Below, in pieces: positions 1 to 7,784 of a stretch of 64,000 nucleotides of DNA. The stretch spans positions 4,030,001-4,094,000 of the forward strand of contig NZ_CP053381.1 in the NCBI RefSeq assembly GCF_017868775.1. The letters run 5' to 3'. The DNA comes from Billgrantia sulfidoxydans (lineage in GTDB: Bacteria; Pseudomonadota; Gammaproteobacteria; Pseudomonadales; Halomonadaceae). Under the pieces are notes generated by a model. It ran no database searches. It saw only the letters and a list, made by a program, of their open reading frames with translations, and was not told the DNA's origin. Each line of letters begins with the position of its first letter. Positions within the stretch are counted from its first letter, which is position 1. The translations under genes were made by a program, and so were the position numbers.

Positions 1-33
1 CAGCCAGCGAAGGGAACGCGGTAATGTGCTCAT
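1..33 (-). CDS. Start of an unidentified gene, cut by the window edge
   Basis: Only the first 11 codons are visible (MSTLPRSLRWL), reading off the left edge. An ATG at 33-31 follows a GGAG ribosome-binding sequence with five bases between. It lies 35 bases downstream of the secreted helical protein gene on the same strand, so it is probably the next gene of the xox operon. The basic residues followed by a hydrophobic turn could begin a signal peptide, but this is too little to identify a product. Confidence 0.4.
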   Translation of the reverse strand, partial: MSTLPRSLRWL

Positions 34-68
34 GCGTGCTCCTCAGGCAGCCTGCGCTGCTGCCGTTG

Positions 69-746
69 TCATGGGTTCTCACCACCTGGCTCGGGCATGT
101 GCGCCATGATCTCCCGGACCATGCGGGACAGCCGTTCTTCCAGCAGGTAGGGCTGGTCGCACATGGCCGGCAGCGCCTGCTGGCGATGCTGGAAGGTGCG
201 CTGCTCCCAGAACAGCGCCTCGGAGAGCCGCTCGGCCTCTGCTGCGTCGGCCCTCTCCTCGGCACGGCGCTGCTCCAGCTCGTCGACCATGTCCGAGATC
301 GCCTCCAGGCGTGCGAGCTGGGCGCGGGAGGCACGGCGAATCCCTTCGATGGTGCGCCGACGCTCACGGTTGGTGAGCTCGAACAGGCCGGCGAAGAGCA
401 GCGTCAGGCGCCGCTCCACCTCCTCGTCATTCGCGGCCTCCTCGTCCAGCGTTTCGACGAACTCACGTACCCGCGCCAGCGCCTGGTCCACCGGAGTCGA
501 GCGCGAGGTGGCGAAGCGCGCGACCCGGCCGACCTCCTCATCCTCCCACCAGGCCTGCTCCAGCTCGTCCGGCGATGGCCCGGTCCACAGAGTGCCCCAG
601 GCCAGCTCGGGAATCAGACGCTGCACGCAGGGCCAATCGGGCGGCCCCGCCGCGGCGCGCTGGGCCTCGACCGGGGCCACCCCCGCCAGGGCCAGGCCCA
701 CGGCGACGCCCAGCGACAGCAGGGACACACGATGCGCTCCCCTCAT
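69..746 (-). CDS. Secreted helical protein of the xox cluster, function unknown
   Basis: The 225-residue product begins with a Sec-type signal peptide (hydrophobic stretch at about residues 7-27, likely cut after VEA-Q). The mature part is rich in Glu, Arg and Ala, with a long predicted helix or coiled coil at about residues 100-195 and two Cys (about 40 and 196) that could form a disulfide. I do not recognise a named domain. Its start overlaps the stop of xoxJ by four bases, so it is translated with the methanol dehydrogenase module and probably acts in the periplasm beside it. An accessory or assembly role is an inference from context only. Confidence 0.75.
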   Translation of the reverse strand: MRGAHRVSLLSLGVAVGLALAGVAPVEAQRAAAGPPDWPCVQRLIPELAWGTLWTGPSPDELEQAWWEDEEVGRVARFATSRSTPVDQALARVREFVETLDEEAANDEEVERRLTLLFAGLFELTNRERRRTIEGIRRASRAQLARLEAISDMVDELEQRRAEERADAAEAERLSEALFWEQRTFQHRQQALPAMCDQPYLLEERLSRMVREIMAHMPEPGGENP

Positions 747-1585
747 GAACCCTCTCCCTGGCCAGCTTCGATCAATCGGCCACGCCGGTCGAGCAGCGGC
801 ACCCCGTAGTCGGCGAGGATGGCGTCGATCTCCGCCTGGTGGCGGTCAATGAAGTCGTTGATCCAGTCCTTCCAGTGGGGCTCGCCGTGCCTGACGCCCA
901 TGGTGATGCGGTAGTCGAGCTGGGCACCCGTGTCGTCGTCGACCAGCGGAATGACCTCGAGCGGCGGGTCCTGCCGGGCCGCGTAGTAGCCGGCCAGCGG
1001 CCCCCACAGCACGGCACCGTCGGTATGGCCGCTGACGACGTCCTCGATGGCGTCGCGCACCGGTGCGCGCACCCGGGTATCGACCATCAACGGGTAACCT
1101 TGTATCCGCGCCCCGCTGCGGCGCAGCGGCACCGCCGGCGGGGTCTCGGCCACCACGCCGATGCGCCGCCCCTCGAAGGCCGGGTCGCTCAGGCGGGTGA
1201 CGTCGAGCTCGGAATCCTCGGGCACCACCAGGGAGTACACCGAGCGGTAGTAGGGGTTGGTGTTCTGCACGAACTCGTAGCCGGCCGGCGTGCCCATGAT
1301 CAGGTCGCAGACGCGCAGCTCCAGGGTGTTGCGCACGAAACCCATCACCTGGGGCGCCCAGACGTAGGTCAGGGGCACCCCCAGGTCTTCTGCCATCATC
1401 TCGGCGATACGATTCTCGAAGCCCTCGCCGGCCTGGTTGCTGAAGGGGAGATTGTTGCCATCGGCACAGACCCGCAGGGCCTCGCGCTCCTGGCGTTCCG
1501 GGGGTTCGGCGACGGCGGTACTGGCAGCGACCAGGCCCAGGATCAGCATCGCGGTACGCACGCTTTGACGGCAGGCAGCTCTCAT
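743..1585 (-). CDS. xoxJ: XoxJ-like periplasmic binding protein of the methanol dehydrogenase system
   Basis: A 280-residue protein with a signal peptide (hydrophobic stretch residues 12-24, cut near AVA-EPP) followed by a type II solute-binding fold. It has the features of quinoprotein-associated substrate-binding-like proteins (MxaJ/XoxJ): LRVCADGNNLPFSN just after the signal peptide, then VCDLIMGTPAGYEFVQNTNPYYRS. XoxJ proteins are thought to help activate or mature XoxF rather than import a nutrient, and no permease is present here. I start at the ATG at 1585, preceded by GGAGG four bases away; longer in-frame extensions upstream read as basic low-complexity sequence. It follows xoxG by 43 bases and overlaps the next gene by four. 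Confidence 0.88.
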   Translation of the reverse strand: MRAACRQSVRTAMLILGLVAASTAVAEPPERQEREALRVCADGNNLPFSNQAGEGFENRIAEMMAEDLGVPLTYVWAPQVMGFVRNTLELRVCDLIMGTPAGYEFVQNTNPYYRSVYSLVVPEDSELDVTRLSDPAFEGRRIGVVAETPPAVPLRRSGARIQGYPLMVDTRVRAPVRDAIEDVVSGHTDGAVLWGPLAGYYAARQDPPLEVIPLVDDDTGAQLDYRITMGVRHGEPHWKDWINDFIDRHQAEIDAILADYGVPLLDRRGRLIEAGQGEGS

Positions 1586-1628
1586 GCATCCTCCGCTGGC
1601 GGAAATGACACGGCGAACGGAGCCCCGT

Positions 1629-2156
1629 TCACTCGGCGTTCGCTTCCTCGGCGGCCTCGGCCTCTTGCTCCCCTGCCACGCCGTTTGCGTCGCTCTTCGC
1701 GTCCGGCTCCTGCATCGATTCGATGATCTCGGGGCGACCTCGCCCCAGACCGCCCTCGCCGCGTGCGCGCAGGTAGCTGAATATCTTTGGAATATTGCCC
1801 ATGACGTTGGGATCGTCGGCAAAGGAGGGCATCACCTGGCCGGGCTGAACCTCACGCCCCGAGGCGATGGTGCCGGCGAAATTCTCCCAGCCACGCCGCT
1901 CCACGGCGCGAACAAGGTTGGGCGCAAAGGAGGAGCCCAGGCCATCCGGCCCGTGGCAGGCCATGCATACCCGGGTGTAGATGAGGTAGCCCTCGTAGGT
2001 GTCGGGGTCGACCTTGCCGTCCTCGACGACGAAGGCCCCGGGCGCCTCGCCGGTGACGCGATGCTCCTCGGCCAGGCCGGCCTGGACCAGCCCCAGCGTC
2101 AGCAGGGCGGCGAACGTGGGAAGAATACCGTGGCGGGCACGTGCGAATAGCGTCAT
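1629..2156 (-). CDS. xoxG: XoxG-like c-type cytochrome, electron acceptor of XoxF
   Basis: A 175-residue periplasmic cytochrome with one haem site, CMACH at about residues 65-69, after a signal peptide (about residues 8-29, cut near GLA-EEH). A GQVMPSFADDPNVMGNIPKIFSYLRAR stretch (split here by function: the Met is the likely axial ligand) precedes an acidic Glu/Ala-rich tail of about 35 residues. Placement between xoxF and xoxJ identifies it as the cytochrome taking electrons from PQQ in XoxF. The start is the ATG at 2156; upstream in-frame codons give Arg/Cys-rich sequence unlike a signal peptide. Confidence 0.88.
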   Translation of the reverse strand: MTLFARARHGILPTFAALLTLGLVQAGLAEEHRVTGEAPGAFVVEDGKVDPDTYEGYLIYTRVCMACHGPDGLGSSFAPNLVRAVERRGWENFAGTIASGREVQPGQVMPSFADDPNVMGNIPKIFSYLRARGEGGLGRGRPEIIESMQEPDAKSDANGVAGEQEAEAAEEANAE

Positions 2157-2214
2157 GCAGGTCTTCCTTCTACAGCGGACGCGCCGTAAGCGACGACGCC
2201 GGAAAGACGAGGTT

Positions 2215-2243
2215 GGGCAGGTATGGCAGCGCCATACCCGCCC
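2215..2243 (-). other. Intercistronic hairpin between xoxF and xoxG
   Basis: Thirteen-base arms with one mismatch (core GGTATGGC / GCCATACC, loop AGC) lie in the 101-base gap after the xoxF stop. No T-run follows in the direction of transcription, so an mRNA-stabilising or partial-attenuation role, giving more xoxF than xoxG, fits better than full termination. Confidence 0.6.
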
Positions 2244-2257
2244 GATCATGTACCGAC

Positions 2258-4081
2258 TCAATCCGGTAGCGCGAACACCGTCAGCACACCGCCGAGCTTG
2301 GTGTAGTCACCCAGCGCAGAGAAGGCACTCACCGCGCCGAGCCCGTCCTCGGGGTTCTCCAGACCGGCCGCCAGGCCGATGCCGGCCCAACCGCCGACCC
2401 CCGAGAGCACAGCCACGTACTGCTTGCCTTCGTGCATGAAGGTGTTGACGTTGCCGATGATCCCGGAGGGGGTCTTGAAGCGCCACAGCTCCTCGCCGCT
2501 CTCGATGTCGACGGCCTTCACGTGCCCTTCCAGCGTGCCGTAGAAGGCCAGGTCACCGGCGGTAGCCAGCGCCCCGCTCCACACGGCGAAGCGTTCATCG
2601 ATCTCCCACACGGTCTCGCCGGCGACCGGATCCCAGGCGATGAAGCTGCCCATGCGCCCTTCCATGCTGCCGTTCTGGGTCGGCGCCGGCATCATGGTCA
2701 GCGTCGCGCCCACGTAGGGCTGGCCGGCCACGTACTCGGCCTCGAAGGGCTCATAGTTCATGCAGATGCGGTTGATGCCGGCATAGATCAGCCCGGTGCG
2801 CGGCGAGTAGGCGCTCGGCTGCATGTTCTTGGCCCCCATGGCGGTGGGGCAGATGTCGGTGGTGTTGACGTTCACCCCCTGGCGGTAGGTGCTGTACTGC
2901 TCGTTGACGTTGGGTCGGCCGGTCTCCATGTCGTAGTCGTCGGCCCAGTTGGTCTCGGGCGCGAACTTCTCCGCCACCAGCAGCTCGCCGGTCTCGCGGT
3001 CGAGCAGGAAGCCGAAGCCGGTGCGGTCGATGATCGCCAGCCCCTTGCGCTGCTCGCCCTCGATCTCGACGTCGATCAGCTGGTTCTCGTTGACCCCGTC
3101 GTAGTCCCACTCGTCGAAGGGCACCTTCTGATAGACCCACTTGACCGAGCCGTCGTTGGGATCACGAGCGAACACGGTGATGGCCCACTTGTTGTCGGCC
3201 GGCTCGCCGTCCTTGGTACGCTGCTCGGGGTTCCAGGTCCCCGGGTTGCCGGTGCCGTAGTAGATCAGGTCGAGCTCGGGGTCGTAGGTGATCCAGCCCC
3301 AGGGCGCGCCGCCGCCGCGCTCCCACTCGCCCTCGGGCCAGGTGGAAACGCCGAGGTCGGCCTCGCCGATCGGCTCGCCCAGCATGGTGGTGGTCTCGGG
3401 ATCGATCAGCACCTCGTCGTCCGGCCCGGTGGAGTAGCCGCGCCACACCTGCTCGCCGGTCTCGACGTCGTAGGCGGTGAGGTGGCCGCGGATGCCGTAC
3501 TCGCCGCCGCTGACACCGATCAACACCTTGTCGTGCACCACCAGCGGCGACATCGTGTTGGTCTCGCCGACGGTGTGGTCGCCGTTGCTGACGTCCCACA
3601 GCAGCTCGCCGGTCTCGGCATCCAGCGCGATCAGGGTGTTGTCGGCCTGGCCGAGGAACAGGCGGCCATCGGCGTAGGCCAACCCGCGGTTGACCGTGTC
3701 GCAGCACATCACCGGTATGACACGGGAGTCCTGGTCCGGCTCGTAGCTCCAGATCACCCGGCCCTCGTCCTCCAGGTCGAGGGCGAAAATCTTGTTGGGG
3801 AAGGGGGTGTGTATGTACAGGCGGCCGTCGCCGACATAGAGGGGGCCACCCTCGTGGCCGCGCAACACCCCGGTGGAGAACTGCCAGACCGCGCGCAACT
3901 CATCAACGTTGTCGCGGTTGATCTGGTCCAGCTCACTGAAGCGATTGCCCTGATAGTTGCCCAGTTGGGTCGCCCAGTACTCCGGGTTCTGCTGGAGTTC
4001 GAGTTGATTCTGGTTGGCGTGCGCCACCGATATGGCCATCAACCCCATGGCCGCAATTGCATAACCTGTCTCCCTAAGCAT
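2258..4081 (-). CDS. xoxF: Lanthanide-dependent PQQ methanol dehydrogenase XoxF
   Basis: This 607-residue periplasmic eight-bladed propeller quinoprotein oxidises methanol, and possibly other primary alcohols or formaldehyde, with PQQ. Residues 1-22 are a signal peptide cut after AHA. The adjacent Cys pair that forms the ring disulfide over PQQ is at 126-127. Metal ligands are visible as Glu194 (GGEYGIRG), Asn279 (TGNPG) and Asp326, the catalytic Asp, in EWDYDGVNE. Asp328, two residues on, is the XoxF signature that coordinates a lanthanide; calcium MxaF enzymes have Ala there. No mxaI small subunit is present, as expected for XoxF. It heads the xoxF-xoxG-xoxJ operon, divergent from pqqABCDEF. 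A related PQQ alcohol dehydrogenase of ExaA/PedH type is less likely given the xoxG and xoxJ neighbours. Confidence 0.93.
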   Translation of the reverse strand: MLRETGYAIAAMGLMAISVAHANQNQLELQQNPEYWATQLGNYQGNRFSELDQINRDNVDELRAVWQFSTGVLRGHEGGPLYVGDGRLYIHTPFPNKIFALDLEDEGRVIWSYEPDQDSRVIPVMCCDTVNRGLAYADGRLFLGQADNTLIALDAETGELLWDVSNGDHTVGETNTMSPLVVHDKVLIGVSGGEYGIRGHLTAYDVETGEQVWRGYSTGPDDEVLIDPETTTMLGEPIGEADLGVSTWPEGEWERGGGAPWGWITYDPELDLIYYGTGNPGTWNPEQRTKDGEPADNKWAITVFARDPNDGSVKWVYQKVPFDEWDYDGVNENQLIDVEIEGEQRKGLAIIDRTGFGFLLDRETGELLVAEKFAPETNWADDYDMETGRPNVNEQYSTYRQGVNVNTTDICPTAMGAKNMQPSAYSPRTGLIYAGINRICMNYEPFEAEYVAGQPYVGATLTMMPAPTQNGSMEGRMGSFIAWDPVAGETVWEIDERFAVWSGALATAGDLAFYGTLEGHVKAVDIESGEELWRFKTPSGIIGNVNTFMHEGKQYVAVLSGVGGWAGIGLAAGLENPEDGLGAVSAFSALGDYTKLGGVLTVFALPD

Positions 4082-4416
4082 GGCGTGGTCTCCGTCTCAC
4101 TGAAGGTGTGCCTGGGGAAACGGCACATCTTGTATCGTTGTGTTTCAGCTATTGACACTGTGAAGGTCTAGCACAACTTTCCGCGGCCACAGGGAAAAAG
4201 GCGTAATTTGGGCATCGCTTAAAGCTCAAAAGACTATTGCCTCTTGGCAACAATCCCTTCGCTTCGCCAGGTAAGCCGCATCGCAGCGGCGTTTCAAAGG
4301 GTTTCCGTCGCCCTTCCGTCCGGACTTATTCGACTTAGGTCGAAAGGCAGTCGCGCCGTTCGCTGCTTTACTGGAAGTGCATGCCATCAAATCCACCCCA
4401 ATGTGGAGGGGCTCCT
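4082..4416. promoter_or_regulatory. Divergent control region between xoxF and pqqA
   Basis: This 335-base gene-free region separates the xox and pqq operons. Two perfect inverted repeats stand out. TTGCC-TCTT-GGCAA at 4237-4250 is followed by C, and recurs as TTGCC-AATG-GGCAAC before frmA. TTCGAC-TTAG-GTCGAA is at 4329-4344, 73 bases before pqqA. Both look like regulator sites. A TTGACA at 4152-4157 has no convincing -10 partner. I see no further gene here. Confidence 0.6.
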
Positions 4417-4488
4417 ATGTGGACCAAGCCTGCGTATACCGATCTCCGTCTCGGTTTCGAAGTCACGCTGTACATCTCCAACCGCTGA
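4417..4488 (+). CDS. pqqA: PqqA, precursor peptide of PQQ
   Basis: A 23-residue peptide, [20 protein letters not shown] preceded by Met and followed by Asn-Arg. Glu15 and Tyr19 (E-x3-Y) are the two residues that PqqE crosslinks and that become the PQQ skeleton. GGAGGGG at 4405-4411 sits five bases before the ATG. The sequence matches the PqqA family closely, and pqqBCDEF follow directly. It is short enough to be missed by routine gene calling. Confidence 0.97.
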   Translation: MWTKPAYTDLRLGFEVTLYISNR

Positions 4489-4513
4489 ACTCAGGGCATG
4501 AGGCAGCATCGAC

Positions 4514-4542
4514 CGGCTGACGCTCTCCTCGGGCGTCAGCCG
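4514..4542 (+). other. Hairpin between pqqA and pqqB
   Basis: A perfect ten-base stem (CGGCTGACGC / GCGTCAGCCG) with a nine-base loop lies 25 bases after the pqqA stop and 31 bases before pqqB. A weak T-containing stretch follows. It probably causes partial termination or stabilises a short pqqA transcript so that the precursor exceeds the enzymes. Confidence 0.7.
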
Positions 4543-4573
4543 TCGTTCGTTTACACCGGCAACGGAGCCCTGC

Positions 4574-5500
4574 ATGCACGTACTGGTTCTGGGCGCGGCC
4601 GCCGGCGGCGGCTTTCCCCAGTGGAACTGCAACTGCTCGCTGTGCCGCGGCCTGCGCGAGGGCCGCATCGACGCGACACCCCGCACCCAATCGTCGATCG
4701 CCATCAGCAGCGACGGCGAGCGCTGGCTGCTGTGCAACGCCTCGCCCGACATCCGCGCCCAGCTGGCCGCCAACCCTGAACTCCATCCGCGCCGGATCCC
4801 CCGCGACAGCGGTATCAGCGGCGTGCTGCTGGTGGATGCCCAGATCGATCACGCCACCGGCCTCTTGTCGCTGCGCGAGGGCTGTCCCTTCGACGTGTGG
4901 TGCACGCCCAACGTGCACCAGGACCTGAGCAGCGGCTTTCCTCTGTTCACCATGCTGGAGCACTGGGGCGGCCTGGCCTGGCGTCCCATCGCCATCGACG
5001 AGGCCCATCAGGAGGCCGAGTTCGAAGTCCCGGCCTGCCCCGGTCTAGCCTTTACCGCCGTGGCGCTGACCAGCAACGCACCGCCCTACTCGCCACGCCG
5101 CGGCGCCCCCACACCGGGCGACAACATCGGCCTGCTGATCGAGGACCGCGCGCGCGGCACGCGGCTGTTCTACGCCCCCGGGCTCGGCCGGCTCGACGAG
5201 CGGGTGCGCGGTTTCCTGCGCCAGGCCAACTGCGTACTGGTCGACGGCACCCTGTGGCACGACGACGAGCTGATCCGTGCCGGCGTGGGACAGGCCACCG
5301 GCACCGACATGGGCCACCTGGCGCTGGCGGGCAGCGGTGGCTTGCTGGAGGCGCTGGGGGAACTGCCCCGGTCGACTCGCCGAGTGCTGATCCACATCAA
5401 CAACACCAACCCGCTCCTCGACGAGCGTTCGCCGGAGCGGGCCGTACTGGATGAGACCGGCATCGAGGTCGCCTTCGACGGCATGCGCCTGGAGATATGA
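4574..5500 (+). CDS. pqqB: PqqB, PQQ biosynthesis protein of metallo-beta-lactamase fold
   Basis: A 308-residue cytoplasmic protein with the family N-terminus [17 protein letters not shown] and the later [12 protein letters not shown] stretch. PqqB has a metallo-beta-lactamase fold and is assigned a hydroxylase role on the glutamate-tyrosine intermediate. Length is normal for the family. The ATG at 4574 has GGAG about eight bases upstream. It is the second gene of the pqq operon, separated from pqqA by a hairpin. Confidence 0.96.
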   Translation: MHVLVLGAAAGGGFPQWNCNCSLCRGLREGRIDATPRTQSSIAISSDGERWLLCNASPDIRAQLAANPELHPRRIPRDSGISGVLLVDAQIDHATGLLSLREGCPFDVWCTPNVHQDLSSGFPLFTMLEHWGGLAWRPIAIDEAHQEAEFEVPACPGLAFTAVALTSNAPPYSPRRGAPTPGDNIGLLIEDRARGTRLFYAPGLGRLDERVRGFLRQANCVLVDGTLWHDDELIRAGVGQATGTDMGHLALAGSGGLLEALGELPRSTRRVLIHINNTNPLLDERSPERAVLDETGIEVAFDGMRLEI

Positions 5501-5567
5501 ACCGACCCCTGACTCCGACGTCACAACGATAACGATCACTCCGCCACGCAAGGGAAGGAAGCGCCTC

Positions 5568-6356
5568 ATGAGTTCCATCGCATCCCCTTTCGCTGCCTCG
5601 ACGAGCGAACTCGCCCCCCCGCCCCTCTCTGCCGAGGCCTTCCGCGACGCCCTGCTGGCCAAGGGGGCCTACTACCACATCCATCACCCCTACCAGGTCG
5701 ACATGGCCGAGGGGCGCGCCACGCCGGAACAGATCCGCGGCTGGGTCGCCAACCGCTTCTACTACCAGGTGATGATCCCGCAGAAGGATGCCGCGCTGCT
5801 GGCCAACTGCCCCGATGCCGCCACCCGCCGCCGCTGGATCCAGCGCCTGCTCGACCACGACGGTCGCGATGACGACGCCGGCGGCATCGAGGCATGGCTG
5901 ACCCTGGGCGAGGCGGTCGGGCTGACCCGCGATGAACTGTGGGCCCAGGAGCACGTGCTGCCCGGCGTGCGCTTCGCCGTCGACGCCTACGTCAACTTCG
6001 TGCGCCGGGCGAGCTGGCAGGAGGCGGCGATCTCGTCGCTGACCGAGCTGTTCGCCCCCCAGGCGCACCAGAGCCGGCTCGACACCTGGCCGGGTCACTA
6101 CCCCTGGATCGACGAGGCCGGTTACGGCTACTTCCGCAAGCGCCTCAAGGAGGCCCGACGCGACGTCGATCATGGCCTGGAGGTGGCGCTGGCGGTGTGC
6201 ACCACCGCCGCCGCCCAGCAGCGCGCCCTGGAGATCCTGCAGTTCAAGCTCGATGTGCTGTGGAGCATGCTCGACGCCATGACCCTGGCCTACCAGCTCG
6301 GGCGCCCGCCCTATCACAGCGTGACCGACCAGCGCGTTTACCACCGGGGGCTTTGA
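5568..6356 (+). CDS. pqqC: PqqC, pyrroloquinoline-quinone synthase
   Basis: A 262-residue cofactorless oxidase that performs the last ring closure and eight-electron oxidation to PQQ. Recognisable PqqC segments are [15 protein letters not shown] near residue 37, WVANRFYYQ, and [16 protein letters not shown] sequence further on. I start at the ATG at 5568, preceded by GGAAGGAAG; an earlier in-frame ATG would run into pqqB. The stop overlaps the pqqD start as TGATG. Confidence 0.96.
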   Translation: MSSIASPFAASTSELAPPPLSAEAFRDALLAKGAYYHIHHPYQVDMAEGRATPEQIRGWVANRFYYQVMIPQKDAALLANCPDAATRRRWIQRLLDHDGRDDDAGGIEAWLTLGEAVGLTRDELWAQEHVLPGVRFAVDAYVNFVRRASWQEAAISSLTELFAPQAHQSRLDTWPGHYPWIDEAGYGYFRKRLKEARRDVDHGLEVALAVCTTAAAQQRALEILQFKLDVLWSMLDAMTLAYQLGRPPYHSVTDQRVYHRGL

Positions 6357-6640
6357 TGGCTATGATCGACTCGACCAGCGTCTATCGCCTGCGCCCCGGC
6401 TGGCGCCTGCAGTGGGAACAGGCCCAGGGCCGCCACGTGCTGCTCTATCCCGAGGGCATGGTGCAGCTCAACGACAGCGCCGGGGCCATCCTGGCCCAGC
6501 TCGACGGCCGGCGCGACGTGGCCGACGTGGTGGCGAACCTGCAGGCCCGGTTTGCCGATGCCCCCGCCGCGGAGATCGAACGGGACGTGCACGACTTCCT
6601 GCTCGACGCCGCACGACAAGGGTGGATCCAACATGACTGA
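6356..6640 (+). CDS. pqqD: PqqD, peptide chaperone for PqqA
   Basis: A 94-residue RiPP recognition element that binds PqqA and presents it to PqqE. Family features are [12 protein letters not shown] near the N-terminus, [12 protein letters not shown] and a C-terminal helix with [10 protein letters not shown]. The ATG is in the TGATG overlap with pqqC, so translation is probably coupled. The 3' end overlaps pqqE by eight bases. Confidence 0.95.
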   Translation: MAMIDSTSVYRLRPGWRLQWEQAQGRHVLLYPEGMVQLNDSAGAILAQLDGRRDVADVVANLQARFADAPAAEIERDVHDFLLDAARQGWIQHD

Positions 6641-7784
6641 CCGTACCCACACCGCTGCCGTCAACGGTGCCACCGGCGCCCCGCTGTGGCTGCTCGCCGA
6701 GCTGACCTACCGCTGCCCGCTGCAGTGCGCCTACTGCTCCAATCCGCTCGACTTCGCCGCGGTGAAGGAGGAGCTCGCCACCGAGGAGTGGCTGGACGTG
6801 CTGGCCCAGGCCCGCGCCATGGGCGCGGTGCAGATGGGCTTCTCCGGCGGCGAGCCGCTGGTGCGCCAGGACCTCGAGACCCTGGTGGCCGAGGCGCGCC
6901 GGCTCGGCTTCTATACCAACCTGATCACCTCCGGGCTGGGGCTCGACGAGGCGCGCATCGCGGCGCTGCACGCGGCCGGCCTCGACCATATCCAGATCAG
7001 CCTGCAGGCCTCCGACCCGGACGTCGCCGCGGCGGTGGCCGGCTCGCCCAAGGCCCACGCCAGGAAACTCGCCATGGCCCGCGCGGTCAAGGCCGCCGGT
7101 TACCCGATGGTGCTCAACGTGGTGCTGCATCGTCACAACATCGACGAGCTCGACGCCATCATCGCCCTGTGCGACGAGCTGGGTGCCGACGCGTGGAGCT
7201 GGCCAAACTGCCAGATGTACGGCTGGGCGCAGCTCAATCGCGAGGGGCTGCTGCCGAGCCGCGAGCAGCTCGAAACGGCCGAGGCCACCACCGCGCGCTG
7301 GCGCGAGCGGCTGGCGGCGCAGGGGCGCGACATGCGCCTGCTGTTCGTGGTGCCCGACTACTACAACGACCGTCCCAAGGCGTGCATGGGCGGCTGGGGG
7401 GCGATCTTCATGACCGTGGCGCCCGACGGCGCGGTGCTGCCGTGCCACAGCGCACGGATACTGCCGATGACCTTTCCCAACGTGCGCGAGCGGCCGCTGC
7501 GCGAGATCTGGTACGACAGCGAGGCCTTCAACCGCTACCGCGGCGATGGCTGGATGCGCGAGCCGTGCCGCCGCTGCGACGAGCGCCACCGGGACGTCGG
7601 CGGCTGCCGCTGCCAGGCCTACCTGCTCACCGGTGACGCCGCCGCCACCGACCCGGTCTGTTCGCTGTCGCCGGAGCACCACCGGATCGAGGCCGCCCGC
7701 CATCAGGCCGAGGCCGGCGAGCGCTCCGTTACCGGCCTGACCCCGCGCAACGTGCACGAGTCACGGGTGTTCTGCCGCGCATGA
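6633..7784 (+). CDS. pqqE: PqqE, radical SAM enzyme crosslinking PqqA
   Basis: A 383-residue radical SAM/SPASM enzyme that forms the Glu-Tyr carbon-carbon bond in PqqA. The SAM cluster motif is C28-x3-C32-x2-C35 ([14 protein letters not shown]), followed by the glycine motif GFSGGEP. The C-terminal SPASM region carries several Cys for auxiliary clusters (CMGGWG, CHSAR and [16 protein letters not shown]). Start and stop overlap pqqD and pqqF, as expected for a tightly coupled operon. Confidence 0.96.
   Translation: MTDRTHTAAVNGATGAPLWLLAELTYRCPLQCAYCSNPLDFAAVKEELATEEWLDVLAQARAMGAVQMGFSGGEPLVRQDLETLVAEARRLGFYTNLITSGLGLDEARIAALHAAGLDHIQISLQASDPDVAAAVAGSPKAHARKLAMARAVKAAGYPMVLNVVLHRHNIDELDAIIALCDELGADAWSWPNCQMYGWAQLNREGLLPSREQLETAEATTARWRERLAAQGRDMRLLFVVPDYYNDRPKACMGGWGAIFMTVAPDGAVLPCHSARILPMTFPNVRERPLREIWYDSEAFNRYRGDGWMREPCRRCDERHRDVGGCRCQAYLLTGDAAATDPVCSLSPEHHRIEAARHQAEAGERSVTGLTPRNVHESRVFCRA

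Noticed and set aside
4152..4157. TTGACA as a pqq promoter -35 box
   Set aside because: No acceptable -10 hexamer at 16-18 bases; kept only as a remark.
2432..4171. 579-codon open frame on the plus strand across xoxF
   Set aside because: It is the antisense of xoxF; the composition is Val/Leu/Gly/His-rich without motifs, which is typical of the opposite strand of high-GC genes.
4244..4501. 85-codon frame before pqqB
   Set aside because: It overlaps pqqA in another frame and lacks a ribosome-binding site; the pqqA peptide is clearly the real product.
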